This document shows, piece by piece, positions 20,701 to 36,100 of a stretch of 64,000 nucleotides of DNA. The stretch is from Alnus glutinosa. Its lineage: Eukaryota > Streptophyta > Magnoliopsida > Fagales > Betulaceae. Location: positions 43,202,654 through 43,266,653 of the forward strand of contig NC_084886.1 of assembly GCF_958979055.1 (NCBI RefSeq), in the 5' to 3' direction. Numbering within the stretch: the first letter of the stretch is position 1; every line of letters begins with the position of its first letter. The notes under the pieces are model-generated. The model was not told where the DNA came from. It saw only the letters and a list, made by a program, of their open reading frames with translations, and ran no database searches. A program made the position numbers and the translations under genes.

Positions 20701-21861
20701 TGTTGTTAGGGATTATGCCTAAAAGCCAATTTCATTTGCATGGCATTTTCTATTTATTTAAAGTTTTTTATTTTCTAAAATTTATTAGAACATTGGGTAT
20801 ATCACTATATACACGTGCGTGACATTTATTCATACGTAGTTCTTAAGTTACATTAAATATGGAATTTGATTTAGGTGTGCTAATGAGATTATTACACAAT
20901 ATGTAAGTCATAATCACTTATGACTTATAAACCTTAGATCATAGTCAATAATGAAACTGAGTATTCTATTTGAGAAGACTATAACATATAAATTATGATG
21001 ATCTATATCTTAATCATGATAAGACTAACATATCAATTATGATAATCTATCTTGACTATAGAAGTGGAGACTTTTGATCGATATGTTGGTGTGGTTACGG
21101 TGCACTTAATTGGACCACGTGAGTTGTTATTATATAAACTACTGTCAATTGAATAACTTGAACTTACAAATGCTTATATCATTAGTTCTAAATTATGAGA
21201 GAAATGCGCACTCAAAAGTGAAGTGGATGTCACTTTACTACATTTAGGAACGAGATATTCAAAGTCAAAATTTCGGTGTGTTGGGTGATTACACGCAGCA
21301 TTGTGAGAACATTACTCCTCAATTATGGAATCTATAATCACTTTGATTTTAATTAAAGAAATATGAAATATATATCTCATTAAGATAAATTTAATAGGAA
21401 TTGATTGTTCTAAATCTTTAGCCGAAGTATTTTAGTAATGAGTTACTAAAACTAAATACACTCAATGAAATATGATTTTTAGAGTATAAGAATAATCAAG
21501 AGATTAAATCGGAACTCAATGGTTAAGAGATAGGGAAATAAAGTGGCAGTACTTTTCACGACTTTAATTTTACTATGGATATTTTATGGAGGAGTCAAAT
21601 ACAAATATAAGAAGTCAATGAAAGTTAGGTTAATCAAAATAAATACTAAAGTGCAATCACAACTTTTAATAGAATAAATTATAATTAACAATAACCTAAA
21701 ACAAGTAATGAGATGATAAGTGTTATCGGCTAATGTTTTTTACTTGCTTCTTGGGACTTCTAAGGGGATATATATCAATAAGATTAACATTGGGCATTAA
21801 TAATTGCAATAACTATAGAGCTAGGGTTAGGAAGGTCAATTACTTGTACGATGTAATGTCT
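20701..21861 (+). mobile_element. Probable LTR (Copia-like), possibly solo
   Basis: The sequence starts TGTTGTTAGGGATTATGCCT, resembling the start of common plant LTRs. It runs AT-rich to a T/G-rich end near AATTACTTGTACGATGTAAT. The 5-mer GTTGG flanks it on both sides (20696-20700 and 21862-21866) and could be the target duplication. However, the right end is then TCT instead of CA. No coding region or primer-binding site follows. Confidence 0.45.
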
Positions 21862-21869
21862 GTTGGCAA

Positions 21870-22640
21870 CATATATTGAGTTGTAAGCTCAATCTTACTT
21901 CTGTCGTGATTAAGATTATAATGGATGAGGTTACGTCTAGTTTTATTGTTGTGTTGGCCGGCCGGAGTCACATGGAGATCAAGGGAAATGATCCTCCTGC
22001 AGGTTTGAAAAAGCTACGTGGTTGGACTTACGCCACCCTCCAAAATCCCCGCCAAATGGAGAAATTTTACTTTCAGAGTAGAGAGAGAAAAATTAAAGAT
22101 TGATTGGTTTTGTTTTGACTCTCAGTTTGTATATGACCACTAGTGAACGAAGATATTTTTTTTTAACTTTGAAAGCTATTAAAATAACATTTTGCAACCA
22201 AGTAAATGATGAGTTTATTGTGGATAATTTGGTTGGTTTGTCCATATTAAAAGAGAAATTGCTTAAAACTTCAGTTCAAATTTATTATTAGATATGATAG
22301 AATACATATATAATATGCAAAAAAAAATAAAAAAAAATAAAAATATAGAATAAAAACGTAGCATATAGAAAGAATATTTGATCTTTATACTTATATTTAC
22401 ATAACTCTAAACCAAAAGTCTAGTTTTTATATACAGCTAGCTAGAGATCATTTCCTAAAGCGTTTGTGACATCTATTTTTGGTAACAACGCGCATGCCTC
22501 TAGCATATCAGCTAGCAAATCAAACGAACATTGAGAAAGATTCTTGTTCTACCTTTTATCTTGCCTAGCTACTACACATACAAGCCGTGAGAGCCGCCCC
22601 TGCCCTCACCCTTAAGTTCTCAACCTCACCACACACACAT
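21870..22640. other. Spacer and promoter region of the DUF538 gene
   Basis: A short open frame at 21876-22103 has no similarity I recognise. From about 22500 to 22648 the sequence becomes C/A-rich (CACACACATACACAAAG just before the start codon), as expected for a plant 5' leader. No clear TATA box was singled out. Confidence 0.4.
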
Positions 22641-22648
22641 ACACAAAG

Positions 22649-23077
22649 ATGCCTATGGCCGTAACAGCAGAGATGAAGGCCAAAGCAGAGGTATATTACG
22701 GGGATGAAATTTGTAGAGAGAAGTTCATGTTGTTGCTGTCAGAAATGGGGTTGCCGGATGGTCTGCTAATCTTAAAAGACATAGAGGAATGCGGGTACGT
22801 GAAAGAAATCGGATTTGTGTGGCTTAAACATAAGCAGAAGAGGGAGTACAGGTTTGACAACGTTGTTGTCTGCTATGACACAGAAGTCACCGCCTACTTC
22901 GAGCCCAAGAAGATCAAGAACCTGACAGGTGTCAAAGCCAAGGAGTTCTTGATTTGGATTACCTTGAGCGAGATTTATGTCAAGGATCCTCCGGCAAGGT
23001 GGATTACCTTTAAGACTCCGGCAGGTTTGTCCAAGTCTTTTCCAATATCGGTGTTCGTTGGAGGAGAAGGACATTGA
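22649..23077 (+). CDS. DUF538 family protein
   Basis: Single-exon gene for 142 residues. The DUF538 domain fills almost the whole protein. Recognised blocks are YYGDEICREKF (16-26), the LPDGLLILKDIEECGYVKE region (35-53), GFVWLKHK (55-62), VTAYFEPKKIKNLTGVKAKE (85-104), LIWITLSEIYV and the end region ITFKTPAGLSKSFP. There is no signal peptide, so it belongs to the short cytosolic group and not the secreted group of this family. DUF538 proteins are plant-specific, often stress- or senescence-induced, and have been linked to chlorophyll binding or hydrolysis; no biochemical role can be read from this sequence. The first Met fits the family start (…VT(A/D)E…(K/R)A.AE.Y.GDE). No lesion is seen. 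Confidence 0.9.
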   Translation: MPMAVTAEMKAKAEVYYGDEICREKFMLLLSEMGLPDGLLILKDIEECGYVKEIGFVWLKHKQKREYRFDNVVVCYDTEVTAYFEPKKIKNLTGVKAKEFLIWITLSEIYVKDPPARWITFKTPAGLSKSFPISVFVGGEGH

Positions 23078-23481
23078 AGAAGCAGAGGAGGGAAAGTAAT
23101 GGAGGACATGGACATGCAAGTGTAATTAAAAATATAATATTATATATATGTATGTATTAATGATTTATTGATCGATCCTTTGTTTTGATTAATTGTGTAT
23201 AAATAATGATTTTCTTCTTGATTATTATTATTATTATCTCCTACGAGTTATCCTTTGGTTTCTGTATGGTGTGACAAAGAAGAAAAGAATATGCTTCCAT
23301 GTTATTCTCAAGGAATATGCTAATTGCAAGTGCCATCCAAATTCTTCACGCAACCGAAAGAGACATTAATTTTGGAAGATGACGTACGTTGCAGTGCTGC
23401 AATGCAAGATCTCTGGTTGATGATCCCAAAAGAGCAAGATGCTCCTTGCATGGGAAATAGACTACAAGCAGATCGAAGCTG

Positions 23482-23489
23482 CAGGTTTG

Positions 23490-23532
<43 letters not shown>

Positions 23533-24655
23533 TTGTCTAAAAGAGTTCTTAATTATAAGACTAAATACGCTCTTATAAATGAGCAACAGTTTAGTTGGGT
23601 AAGATTAGGATAATAAGGAGATTGTTTAGGAGTAAGAGTTGGGTTTCAGTTGCTAAAAATAGTACAAAATTGTGATAAAACAGGCAAAGAGAGAGAGTAT
23701 TTTGTAATCAATATATGGTATTCTCCCACCCTTAGTGGAGTTGGTTCTCAGTTATTTTCAATGTGCAATTATAAGTTGTATATTAAGTTGGTATCAGAGC
23801 CAACAATGTCATGTGTTGATCCTTGCAGGATTACGTGCTGAGGTCAAAGGTTTATCCTTGAGAAATGAAACCTGCAGAAGAGAAGAGAATGGAAGAGAAG
23901 ACAGATGAAAGATGAGAAACGACAGTCAAATTAATTAAGAAGCCGGCAGAGGAAAAGAAAAAGGAAAATTAAAGAAGGCTCCGATGTCGAAGCGATATTA
24001 CAGTACTCTTGAGCATGAACTAGCAAGCTAGCACCTCTGTGGAAAAAGACGAAGTGCCTCAATATTGAGAAAGAAGACAGATCCAAGTTTGTGACTGAAT
24101 CTCTCCAAAAGATGAAGGGGATCGGAAATTCCTAAAATGGCAGGATCCCATATTTTTCTTCTCCTCACATGGTTGGATTAGTTGTTGTTAATTAGCATAC
24201 ATACAAGTTAGCACATGTGACATAAAAACAGGAACTTTTGATGGAATTATATTCTATATATAGAGCTTCAGTTGTTTAATTAGGAGTTAGGACCAATTAA
24301 GTCTCATTGAAAGAGAGCTGGTTAGTGGATGTAATATGATGAGGGGGGGGTATTTGGTTTTGCCTACAAATTCCTGGACAATTAGGTTTCTCTAGAAGGG
24401 CGGAAAATGTTAGCCCACAAGATGTTCAGCAATAGATGTTGGTAGAAGCTAGCAGGTTTGGAGTGCGTAGGATTTGTCTAGAAGAGTCTTTGTAGGATTC
24501 AATAATTAAGTTTTGATGAGCAGTAGATGGTAGTCCAGTTGGTTGGTTGTTTAGAAGAGTTCTTATAAGACTAAATAAGCTCTTAAGAGCAATAGTTTAG
24601 TTGCAGCAGGATTAGAATTATGAGATTGTTTTGGAGTAGGAGTTTGGTTTATATT
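23482..24655 (+). mobile_element. Short LTR retroelement remnant (TRIM-like) with Met-tRNA primer site
   Basis: Two direct repeats resemble each other: 23482-23655 and 24452-24653. Both carry GCAGGTTTGGA, GATTTGTCTA(A/G)AAGAGT and TTCTTATAAGACTAAATA(C/A) followed by GCTCTTA. After the first copy, at 23789-23801, lies TGGTATCAGAGCC, the initiator-Met tRNA primer site. The space between the repeats is too short and not coding, as in terminal-repeat retrotransposons in miniature. The first copy contains an (AT)n run at 23492-23529 that the second lacks. The exact ends and target duplication were not resolved. Confidence 0.55.
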
Positions 24656-24659
24656 ATGC

Positions 24660-25748
24660 CCACGTAATATAGACAAGGATCTACTTTTAGTCGTGATCGA
24701 CTAATGTTATATGGTGGACAAGTATTAACCTTCCATCTACCAAAAGCTTATGTGACATGGTCCTCCAATAAAAAAACTCATTTTCATTCACCAAATGCTA
24801 CGAGGGAATCACGTCACATCAACTTTAGTGGATGAAAGGTGAATACTTGTCAAGTATACATCATTACACTTTAGTTTTGCATCAATCACAATTTTCAAAA
24901 TTCTTTAACAATCTAGAAGTACAAGGCAAAGAACATATACCTTTGATGCTGCAAATTAGAAACAAATCAATTTTTTTTTTTTTTTTTTTAAAAGTTCAAC
25001 TTCTTTTATAAAGATAAAAATCTAATATTAATAGTGATCTATCACAAGTTCAATGATAATTTTAAAAAGTCACATTAGTTTTAGGGGACACAAAGGTGAC
25101 ATTTAGTATTAATCATCAAATCCTCTCCATTATATTTCAAATGAAATGAAGAAAAGCCGGATCACGATTGAGATTTTTTTAAAAGGATTCAAAGTCAAAA
25201 AATTGCTACATCATTTAGGAAAACAAGTTAGAATTTAACGTATAATATCTAAAAGAAAACATCGAACTTTATCGTCAAATCTCCTCTTCCATCCAAACCC
25301 AAATGAGTCAAATGAGTAGAGGTTACGCATTACTCTAAAATATTGGACTCAAAAAAAGCATAGAGATGTTTAATCGGGATACGACCATTTTTTTGAGAAT
25401 GGTGAGACATTTAGACTGTGGGTATTGTGCTCCATAATCAGAAGAAGAAAATGCTGAAACTCGGGATTTGAAAGCATATGGAATAACTTCATTAGATCCT
25501 ATTTTTGATGCATGAGAGTTGCCGAATTTATGTTTCTATTGTGCATTATATTTCCAACAGCTCTAAAGAAATCTGAACGATAACTTGCACACAATTGAAG
25601 ATTTGACCCAACCAAAAAAAGGAAAAAAAAAAGAAAAAAGAAAAAAGAAGGATGAAATAACTTGAAAATTTAGTAGAAAAATAATGTCCCAGATTGTAAA
25701 TTCGATTACAGTTTGGGCATCAAATTATGGGAAGAAGCAGTGGAAATA
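24660..25748. other. Spacer downstream of SCPL
   Basis: AT-rich, with A- or T-runs (24967-24989, 25613-25646) and no recognised gene. It includes the probable 3' UTR of the carboxypeptidase gene next to 25748. Confidence 0.4.
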
Positions 25749-30039
<4,291 letters not shown>

Positions 30040-30059
30040 TCCTTTGTTCCCAGCTCTGC

Positions 30060-30300
30060 AAATTTGCATTTACTCCCACCTATAAATAGACGTGTGTGTC
30101 TGTGCGTGAGCTGGTAGAGAGAGAGAGAGAGAGGAGAAAGATAACACAATGAGTGCAAAGGTATCGTCCAAACAGTACTATTCTCTTAGCCGGCAATTAG
30201 TCGTCCAAATTACAATACATATGAGAAAGTTTAGATAGTTTAGGTGGAATTCACCTGTCCGAATAAGTGGTCAGACAAATCAAAAAATTTGTAATTTGCC
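30060..30300. repeat. SCPL upstream segment, copy A of a direct duplication
   Basis: This segment immediately upstream of SCPL is repeated at 30478-30712. Shared blocks include ACACAATGAGTGCAAAGGTA against ACACATTGAGTGTTAAGGTA, ATTCTCTTAGC, CAATTAGT and CAAATTACAATACA followed by GTGAGAAAGTT-like sequence. On the minus strand it holds a CT-rich tract (30116-30135) and a TATTTATA-like word near 30080-30090 that could act as the SCPL core promoter. Confidence 0.6.
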
Positions 30301-30309
30301 TTCACTTTT

Positions 30310-30475
30310 AAGAGAAATACTAAATATTCTAACATTTTTCTTCAGAATTTGGTAACTTAATGTGTCACAATCCTATGAGATTGTGGCACACTTCTCAAAA
30401 TAATAGATATCATAAAATTGTGACATATCAGGTTAGAACTAAATTTTTGAAAAAAGTGTTTAGATGTCTAACATT
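30310..30475. repeat. AT-rich hairpin-bearing spacer between the duplicated SCPL upstream segments
   Basis: The segment contains the near-palindrome GTGTCACAATCC...GATTGTGGCACAC at 30361-30390 and outer T/A-rich words in opposite orientation (TCTAACATTTTTC against GAAAAAAGTGTTTAGA). It may be a small MITE inserted after or during the duplication. Confidence 0.4.
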
Positions 30476-30477
30476 CA

Positions 30478-30712
30478 TTTACTTCTAAATAGATGTGTGG
30501 GCGTGTCGGTACGTGTGCCGAGGAGAGAAAGAGAAGGGAGAGAACACATTGAGTGTTAAGGTATCATCCAAATTTCAAAGCAGCACCATTCTCTTAGCAG
30601 ATAAGGATTACGAGCAATTAGTGGTTCAAATTACAATACACGTGAGAAAGTTCAGATAAAACTCACTTGTCTTAATAAGTCCGTAGTTGAATAGTTCAAA
30701 ATTTGTTTTTCA
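30478..30712. repeat. Copy B of the duplicated SCPL upstream segment
   Basis: Degenerate direct copy of 30060-30300 in the same order and orientation, with small insertions such as TTTCAAAGCAGC. It carries no start codon context or exon of the carboxypeptidase. Confidence 0.6.
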
Positions 30713-31039
30713 TGAACTCTTGGAGTACAATATATGATCCAAATTGACTAATTGCTGGAGATCCCAGACTCTCTCGAGCTCTTGGCCACCTATATATTTG
30801 ACCTTTTCAACAAACCGAAGGCCTATGATTGATCAAAGTATACGTTGATTCAGATGGTTGAGGCTGATTGTTTGTCGTCTTTTCTCTAAACCAATCAGTA
30901 TGCTCCCCTTCCTTCTCGTGAATTAGGGCAGGTTTGGGTCGACATACTTGTTTTTAGGTCAGTTTTTTGATAAAAGAGAGAAAATCTCATTAACTCAAGA
31001 CAATTGCTTAGGTCAGTTATAGTCGGTGTTAGCACACAC

Positions 31040-32130
31040 ACTAGTTGCCAAAATTATAGTGGTCTAAAATGTTATGCATTAATTTCATAAGTTTTTTATA
31101 TTACATATTGATTCGGTAACTCTGCTAATTCTCATAGGTTACATATCGATTATGTAATTATAGTATTCACGGCCTCATGATTCAACTATAAATAGGCTAT
31201 TTTATTGTACAGTTTCTATCAAAGAATAAAAGCAACAATATAGCCCTTTGAGTTTTATATTATGAACGTAAATTATAGACTGAACCACGTAAAATTTCTC
31301 GTAATTCTACTTTTTCTTTATTTCACTTTATCTTTATTTTTCTATTTAATTTTTTTTTTCTTTCGTGGTGTCAGAACTCTAGGCTAACACTAGTATTCGA
31401 TCACAATAATCCTGTGAATTTCTTTTTGTTTTATGTTATTGTCTTGGTCTCCATAGTCAATACTTTGTAATTCCGAAGATACAGAAACGGCGGTCGTGGC
31501 TCCTCAAGATGACAAATCAAAGGTCGTCGTTCAAAACCAGCCTTAGCAGCCTAGAAAAAGACAACATTTTGGTGGATTTCTCTCAAAGACTCAGCGAAGG
31601 AGGAGAAAAAGAAAAAGTAGTTGAAAATATATATAGATAAAAAAGAGGACAAGTTGCCCTCTCTTTTTTTTTTTCTTTTTCTTTTTTTCTTTTTTGGCCC
31701 TTTGTTGACGGATTATTTGGTCTATTGTTGACCCAGACCCATCTTTTGACCTTGTGATATTGTTTAAAATTCAGGCACATTTTAGCCTATAGTAGGCTCT
31801 TTTTTTGGCCCATAATTAGCCTATTAAAATTTATGGCGCATCTTCAATCACCATTGCCTCTAGTCATCGTTGTCATCTCCAGCAAAAAAAATAAATAAAT
31901 AAATAAATCAAACTCATAAGTTACATATTTATTATGTAATTATTGTATTCATGGCCTATTCAACTATAAATAAGCTATTTTATTGTACAATTTATATAAA
32001 AAAAATAAAAGCAACAATATAACCATTTGGGCTTTATTCCGTAGAACGTAAAATCTCTCATGTCTCTACTTTTTCTTTATTTCGCTTTCACTTTATCTTT
32101 ATTTTTCTATTTGATTCTCTTTTCTCCCGT
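31040..32130 (+). mobile_element. Small LTR-type retroelement remnant with two direct repeats
   Basis: Repeats at about 31125-31365 and 31912-32130 share GTTACATAT, ATTATGTAATTAT, CAACTATAAATA and GCTATTTTATTGTACA. They also share AATAAAAGCAACAATAT followed by TTTGGGCTTTAT-like and CTACTTTTTCTTTATTTC sequence. The arrangement promoter word (TATAAATA), polyadenylation-like AATAAA and downstream T-rich part is that of LTR U3-R-U5. After the first copy comes TGGTGTCAGAACTCTAGG at 31367-31384, a candidate primer-binding site. The inner 550 bp is non-coding. Confidence 0.55.
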
Positions 32131-32134
32131 AAAA

Positions 32135-32642
32135 TAACTTTCTACAGTTTACTGTAAACTGCGTAATAAAATAAGAGTAAACTGTAGCTGCGATTACATT
32201 CAGTTTGCAAAACTAATCTGACAGGTGAATGGTACCCTTATAGACCGATGAGTAGATGACCCAATTAAATGAAATGAACAAAACCATAGAAGCAGGACAT
32301 AAACATACAAGATTCCAATGAGCATTAGAAAAATCTTGAGCAGTTCAAGCAGATAATTGGTATTGTCAGTAGCTGAGTAGCATTGTAGCACATAAATAAA
32401 TGCCTCATTTTTCAATGCAGATAAGCTTATCTGAACATTCGAAAAAAAATAGCATTATCTACAGACACTATATAGATGACATTACCATATCACTTATCAA
32501 AGAAGCAACCAATCTGGTAAAAAGGCATAAATTTTTACAGTATATTACAATTGAAACCACAAGCGAGGAATGAAAAATGCAGCACATGCTGTAGGGCATC
32601 TCCCAACCTTTCACTTGAGACCATATCTTCCTGCATTTTTTT

Positions 32643-32689
<47 letters not shown>

Positions 32690-33161
32690 AAGAAGGAGAG
32701 TACTTAGTTTTACAAAGAAATTCACAAAGCACATTGAGCAATATAGAGATAATGTACGATGTTTTGCTGATATAAAGAGTATAAAAGCAAAAGGAAAATG
32801 CCGTGTCCAAGAGTGAGCATGGGTTGTTGGTGGTTTCATGGGGAGGGGGCAAAGAGAGGGGGCTGTTTCTTCTATCAGCACAGAAATCTTTCTTTTTGGG
32901 GGGTTTCTTAGGATATGAACACACTTCTACAGCATTTAGTGTGGCAGGAGCCCCTTTTTGGAAATTAAGAGATGCTAGCATCTTAGACAAAATATGCTAA
33001 GAATTTTTGCAGGTACTAAGGCACCAAAACAAATATAATAGATCACTAAGAAACTCTAAACGGATTTGGGAGTTTATGTCCCTTGCCTTGGTAGCGCATA
33101 GTCTGAAGTTCGGCAAAGTGCAAGAAGTATCCAGACATGAATACGAATAAGCCATTAGAGG
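32135..33161. other. Spacer and SFR2 3' UTR, with a 41-A run
   Basis: No gene is recognised. A pure A run of 41 bases lies at 32647-32687, which on the minus strand is poly-T. The bases just left of 33162 are expected to be the SFR2 3' UTR. Confidence 0.45.
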
Positions 33162-36100
33162 CTAAAGAGGCTGAAGAACCAATTCAGCATCATCCCTTTG
33201 AGGTTTCCTTTTCCTTTTGACAGAGAAAGGATGGAGAATAAATCTTGATAAGCAACTCAATGGGTCCTGCAGACCTTCCATCTCATAGTGTCCAAACCGC
33301 CAATCTCGTACAACAAATGGTCGCTGTATAGGTTCATCAAGGCCTCCTGTTAAAAGGAGGAAGAAGAAGAATCATTAGAGACATTATTTAACAGAATATT
33401 AATACAAAAGAATTACTGGTGCACAGGGAAACTTTCACGTTTCTGTTGAGGAGTAGCATACAAAACAAGCAATCAGGGCACTAGAACTTGTCAGAGAGTA
33501 CTGTGTTTCAAAAATGCATTAAGGTCCAAAGTAAGGCATTCAAGAGAATGAGGATATGTTGGGCTTATTCAACACAGGTCTGTGGTGGCTATTGATTTGT
33601 CCACCTTGATTTGTCGAGTCAATTTCTTAGCACACCCCTTTATCTTGGGGCTAAAGAGCTTTCCCATCTATAATGGATGGGTAGCAGGGGCGGAACCCCG
33701 GGTTCTGGGCCCTCCAAAAATTTCAAAAAAATCACAAAAATTTGAAAATTTCTTCTAAATTTTAGATATTTCTATGAAATGGACTCAAAATTAATTTTTA
33801 CCCCAAAAAATTGTATTTTTTTTTTTTTTTTTAGTTTTGTCCCCCCCTCCTAAAACTCTAGTTTTGTCCTTGGTGGGTAGCAGAAAGAAAATATTAATAT
33901 TGAGAACGCATAGAGTTTGTTAAATATCCTTACTCAAGAGTATCTTTTTACATTGAATAATTACAGGCGTCCATGTAATATATTTCTGTAATCCAATATT
34001 TTGTAGTTGGTTAACAGTCCGAGCATTGAGAGGCAACAAGTTTCAAGGGAATTATTGCAAATTCAATGTGCATGTGGCTACCTCAAACTTTATTCATTGT
34101 ATTATTGGACTATAATACGTCCAGCATATCCATCCTCTGAATAAGTAAATTGTGGAGAATGAATAACAAAATAGAAATCCAAGAAAAAAGATTGTAATTT
34201 GACACTAAAAGAACTTGAGCTGCATGGTTTACCTGCATACATCAAACCATGTTTATTAGCAGCCCTATAAAATGGACGTGTTTTTTTCTCTTTAGCAGCA
34301 CCCTGGAGTTCATTCCATGCTTGTGCCCGGTCTTCACGTGTAACTCTACCTGATGTCACCACCTGAAATCAAGATACTCACTTAAAACTCTGCTGAAGAG
34401 TGCAATCGCTTGAGAGAAATATGACAATGGAAACAAGACACAAAAGTTCTAACTTTAGAAAACAGACGGTACGAAGGACGTGGAACCCGGGCAAGACCAT
34501 TAGCCCGATCAACTGCTACAAGTCCAAATTTGGGGCCATATCCATCAGCCCATTCCCAATTATCAGAAATTGTCCAAAACATGTAACCAATCACAGGGAC
34601 ACCCTACAAAACAACCATAGGCAGATCTAACACCCAATAATCATATATGAAGGATGATTTAATTCCAAGTAACTAGAAAGGTTAAATTTAGAGTCAAAAC
34701 CATGATCATGGCGGCATAAACAGCAAGCAAATGTTCTAAAAGATATGGCTGGCGGATCAAGTCTGTCTCATCAGAAACCCCATTTTCAGAAACGATGAAG
34801 GGAACATTCAGATGTTTGTATCTTTCATGGAACTGAAGCAGCACACGGTACAGGCCATCGGGATATACCCCACGTCCAGATTCACTATACTCATCGGTCT
34901 CTACAAGCTTCAGTCCAGAACCGGAGACCACTTCCTAATTGGTTGAAATATAATGTCAATTAAAAATGTAGGTTTGAGCATGTCCTTGGTAAGAAAACTG
35001 AAAGCACCTGCCCATAGTAGTTTATGCCTATAAAATCCAGCTTCTCAGAGATAGTATCCACATATGGGAAGAGAGTCAAAGAATTTGCCAACGAAACAGC
35101 AGCAATATCAAAGAGACCATACGGTCGCATAAACGACACATGGTGTGCTACTCCAACTAGTGGATTTGACAAGGTACTGCTGTAGAGAACGCTTCAACCA
35201 GCTTAGAAACTTGGGAAAAATCCCTTCAAAAAAAAAAAAGAACTTGGGAAAACAATTAAACATTGTGAATAACTTTGAATAGACAGAAAATGAGATTGCC
35301 AATAATAAAATGGTGGGTACAGCTCTAAATACAACTCAATTATGAAAAGAGTCGTGTAATAAAACCCAAGTATGGATTAAAACATTGTTGAGCAGTGCAT
35401 AAAGTAGGCCATATTGAGGGCCCATGCGCCATACAAATTACGAAAGCGTTCAAGATTCAAATTTTGCCGTTTATGCAACTTCTGTGAAAAAGAGTGACCT
35501 TTGTTCGTGGATATAGTCATAGGCTTTTGAGTGTGCAATGGCCATCCAATGCATGGCCTGTTGGAAAACACCAGTTGGTAGGGCAGAAGTGGCAACCTCC
35601 AGCATATCAGGATGACCACCAGGCCAAGCACCAGCACAATAAGTTAGCATACAGAAGACATGAGGCTCATTAAACGTTACCCAATAATCTACTATATCTG
35701 ATACAGAGTCAACAACAAGCCTGCACGAAATAAAATAAGAGTTCACAGAACTGACCAGAAAAATATAAATCATACCCAAATAAAAGAACCATAATGAGCT
35801 AATTGCAAAAGAGCAAAGTGGCATTCACGGAATTTATTAAAAAAAAAAAAAAAAAAAAAACATAATAGAAATGGCCTCAAAGTTTTCCTCTTTATGTTCT
35901 CAGAAGGGGCATTCTGGGGAGCAGACAACAACCAGAAGTAGAATTTCATCCACGGTGCTTCAAACAGGAGAAGATTGTAGAAACAAAAAACTTAAAAAAA
36001 CAAAACAAAACAAAACAGAGCATAGATGTTCAGCTGATCTAGCCTCTAGGTGATGACCCAGTTCATCGCAAAGAGAGAGAGAGAGAAAGAGTTTGGGAGG

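Noticed and set aside
23320..23586. Frames containing Ile-Tyr repeats (also at 44051, 54133 and 59226)
   Set aside because: Ile-Tyr alternation is the translation of (AT)n microsatellites.
30079..30090. TATAAATA on the plus strand near the SCPL start
   Set aside because: It points away from SCPL and no plus-strand gene follows; read on the minus strand it is only a weak TATA-like word very close to the start codon.
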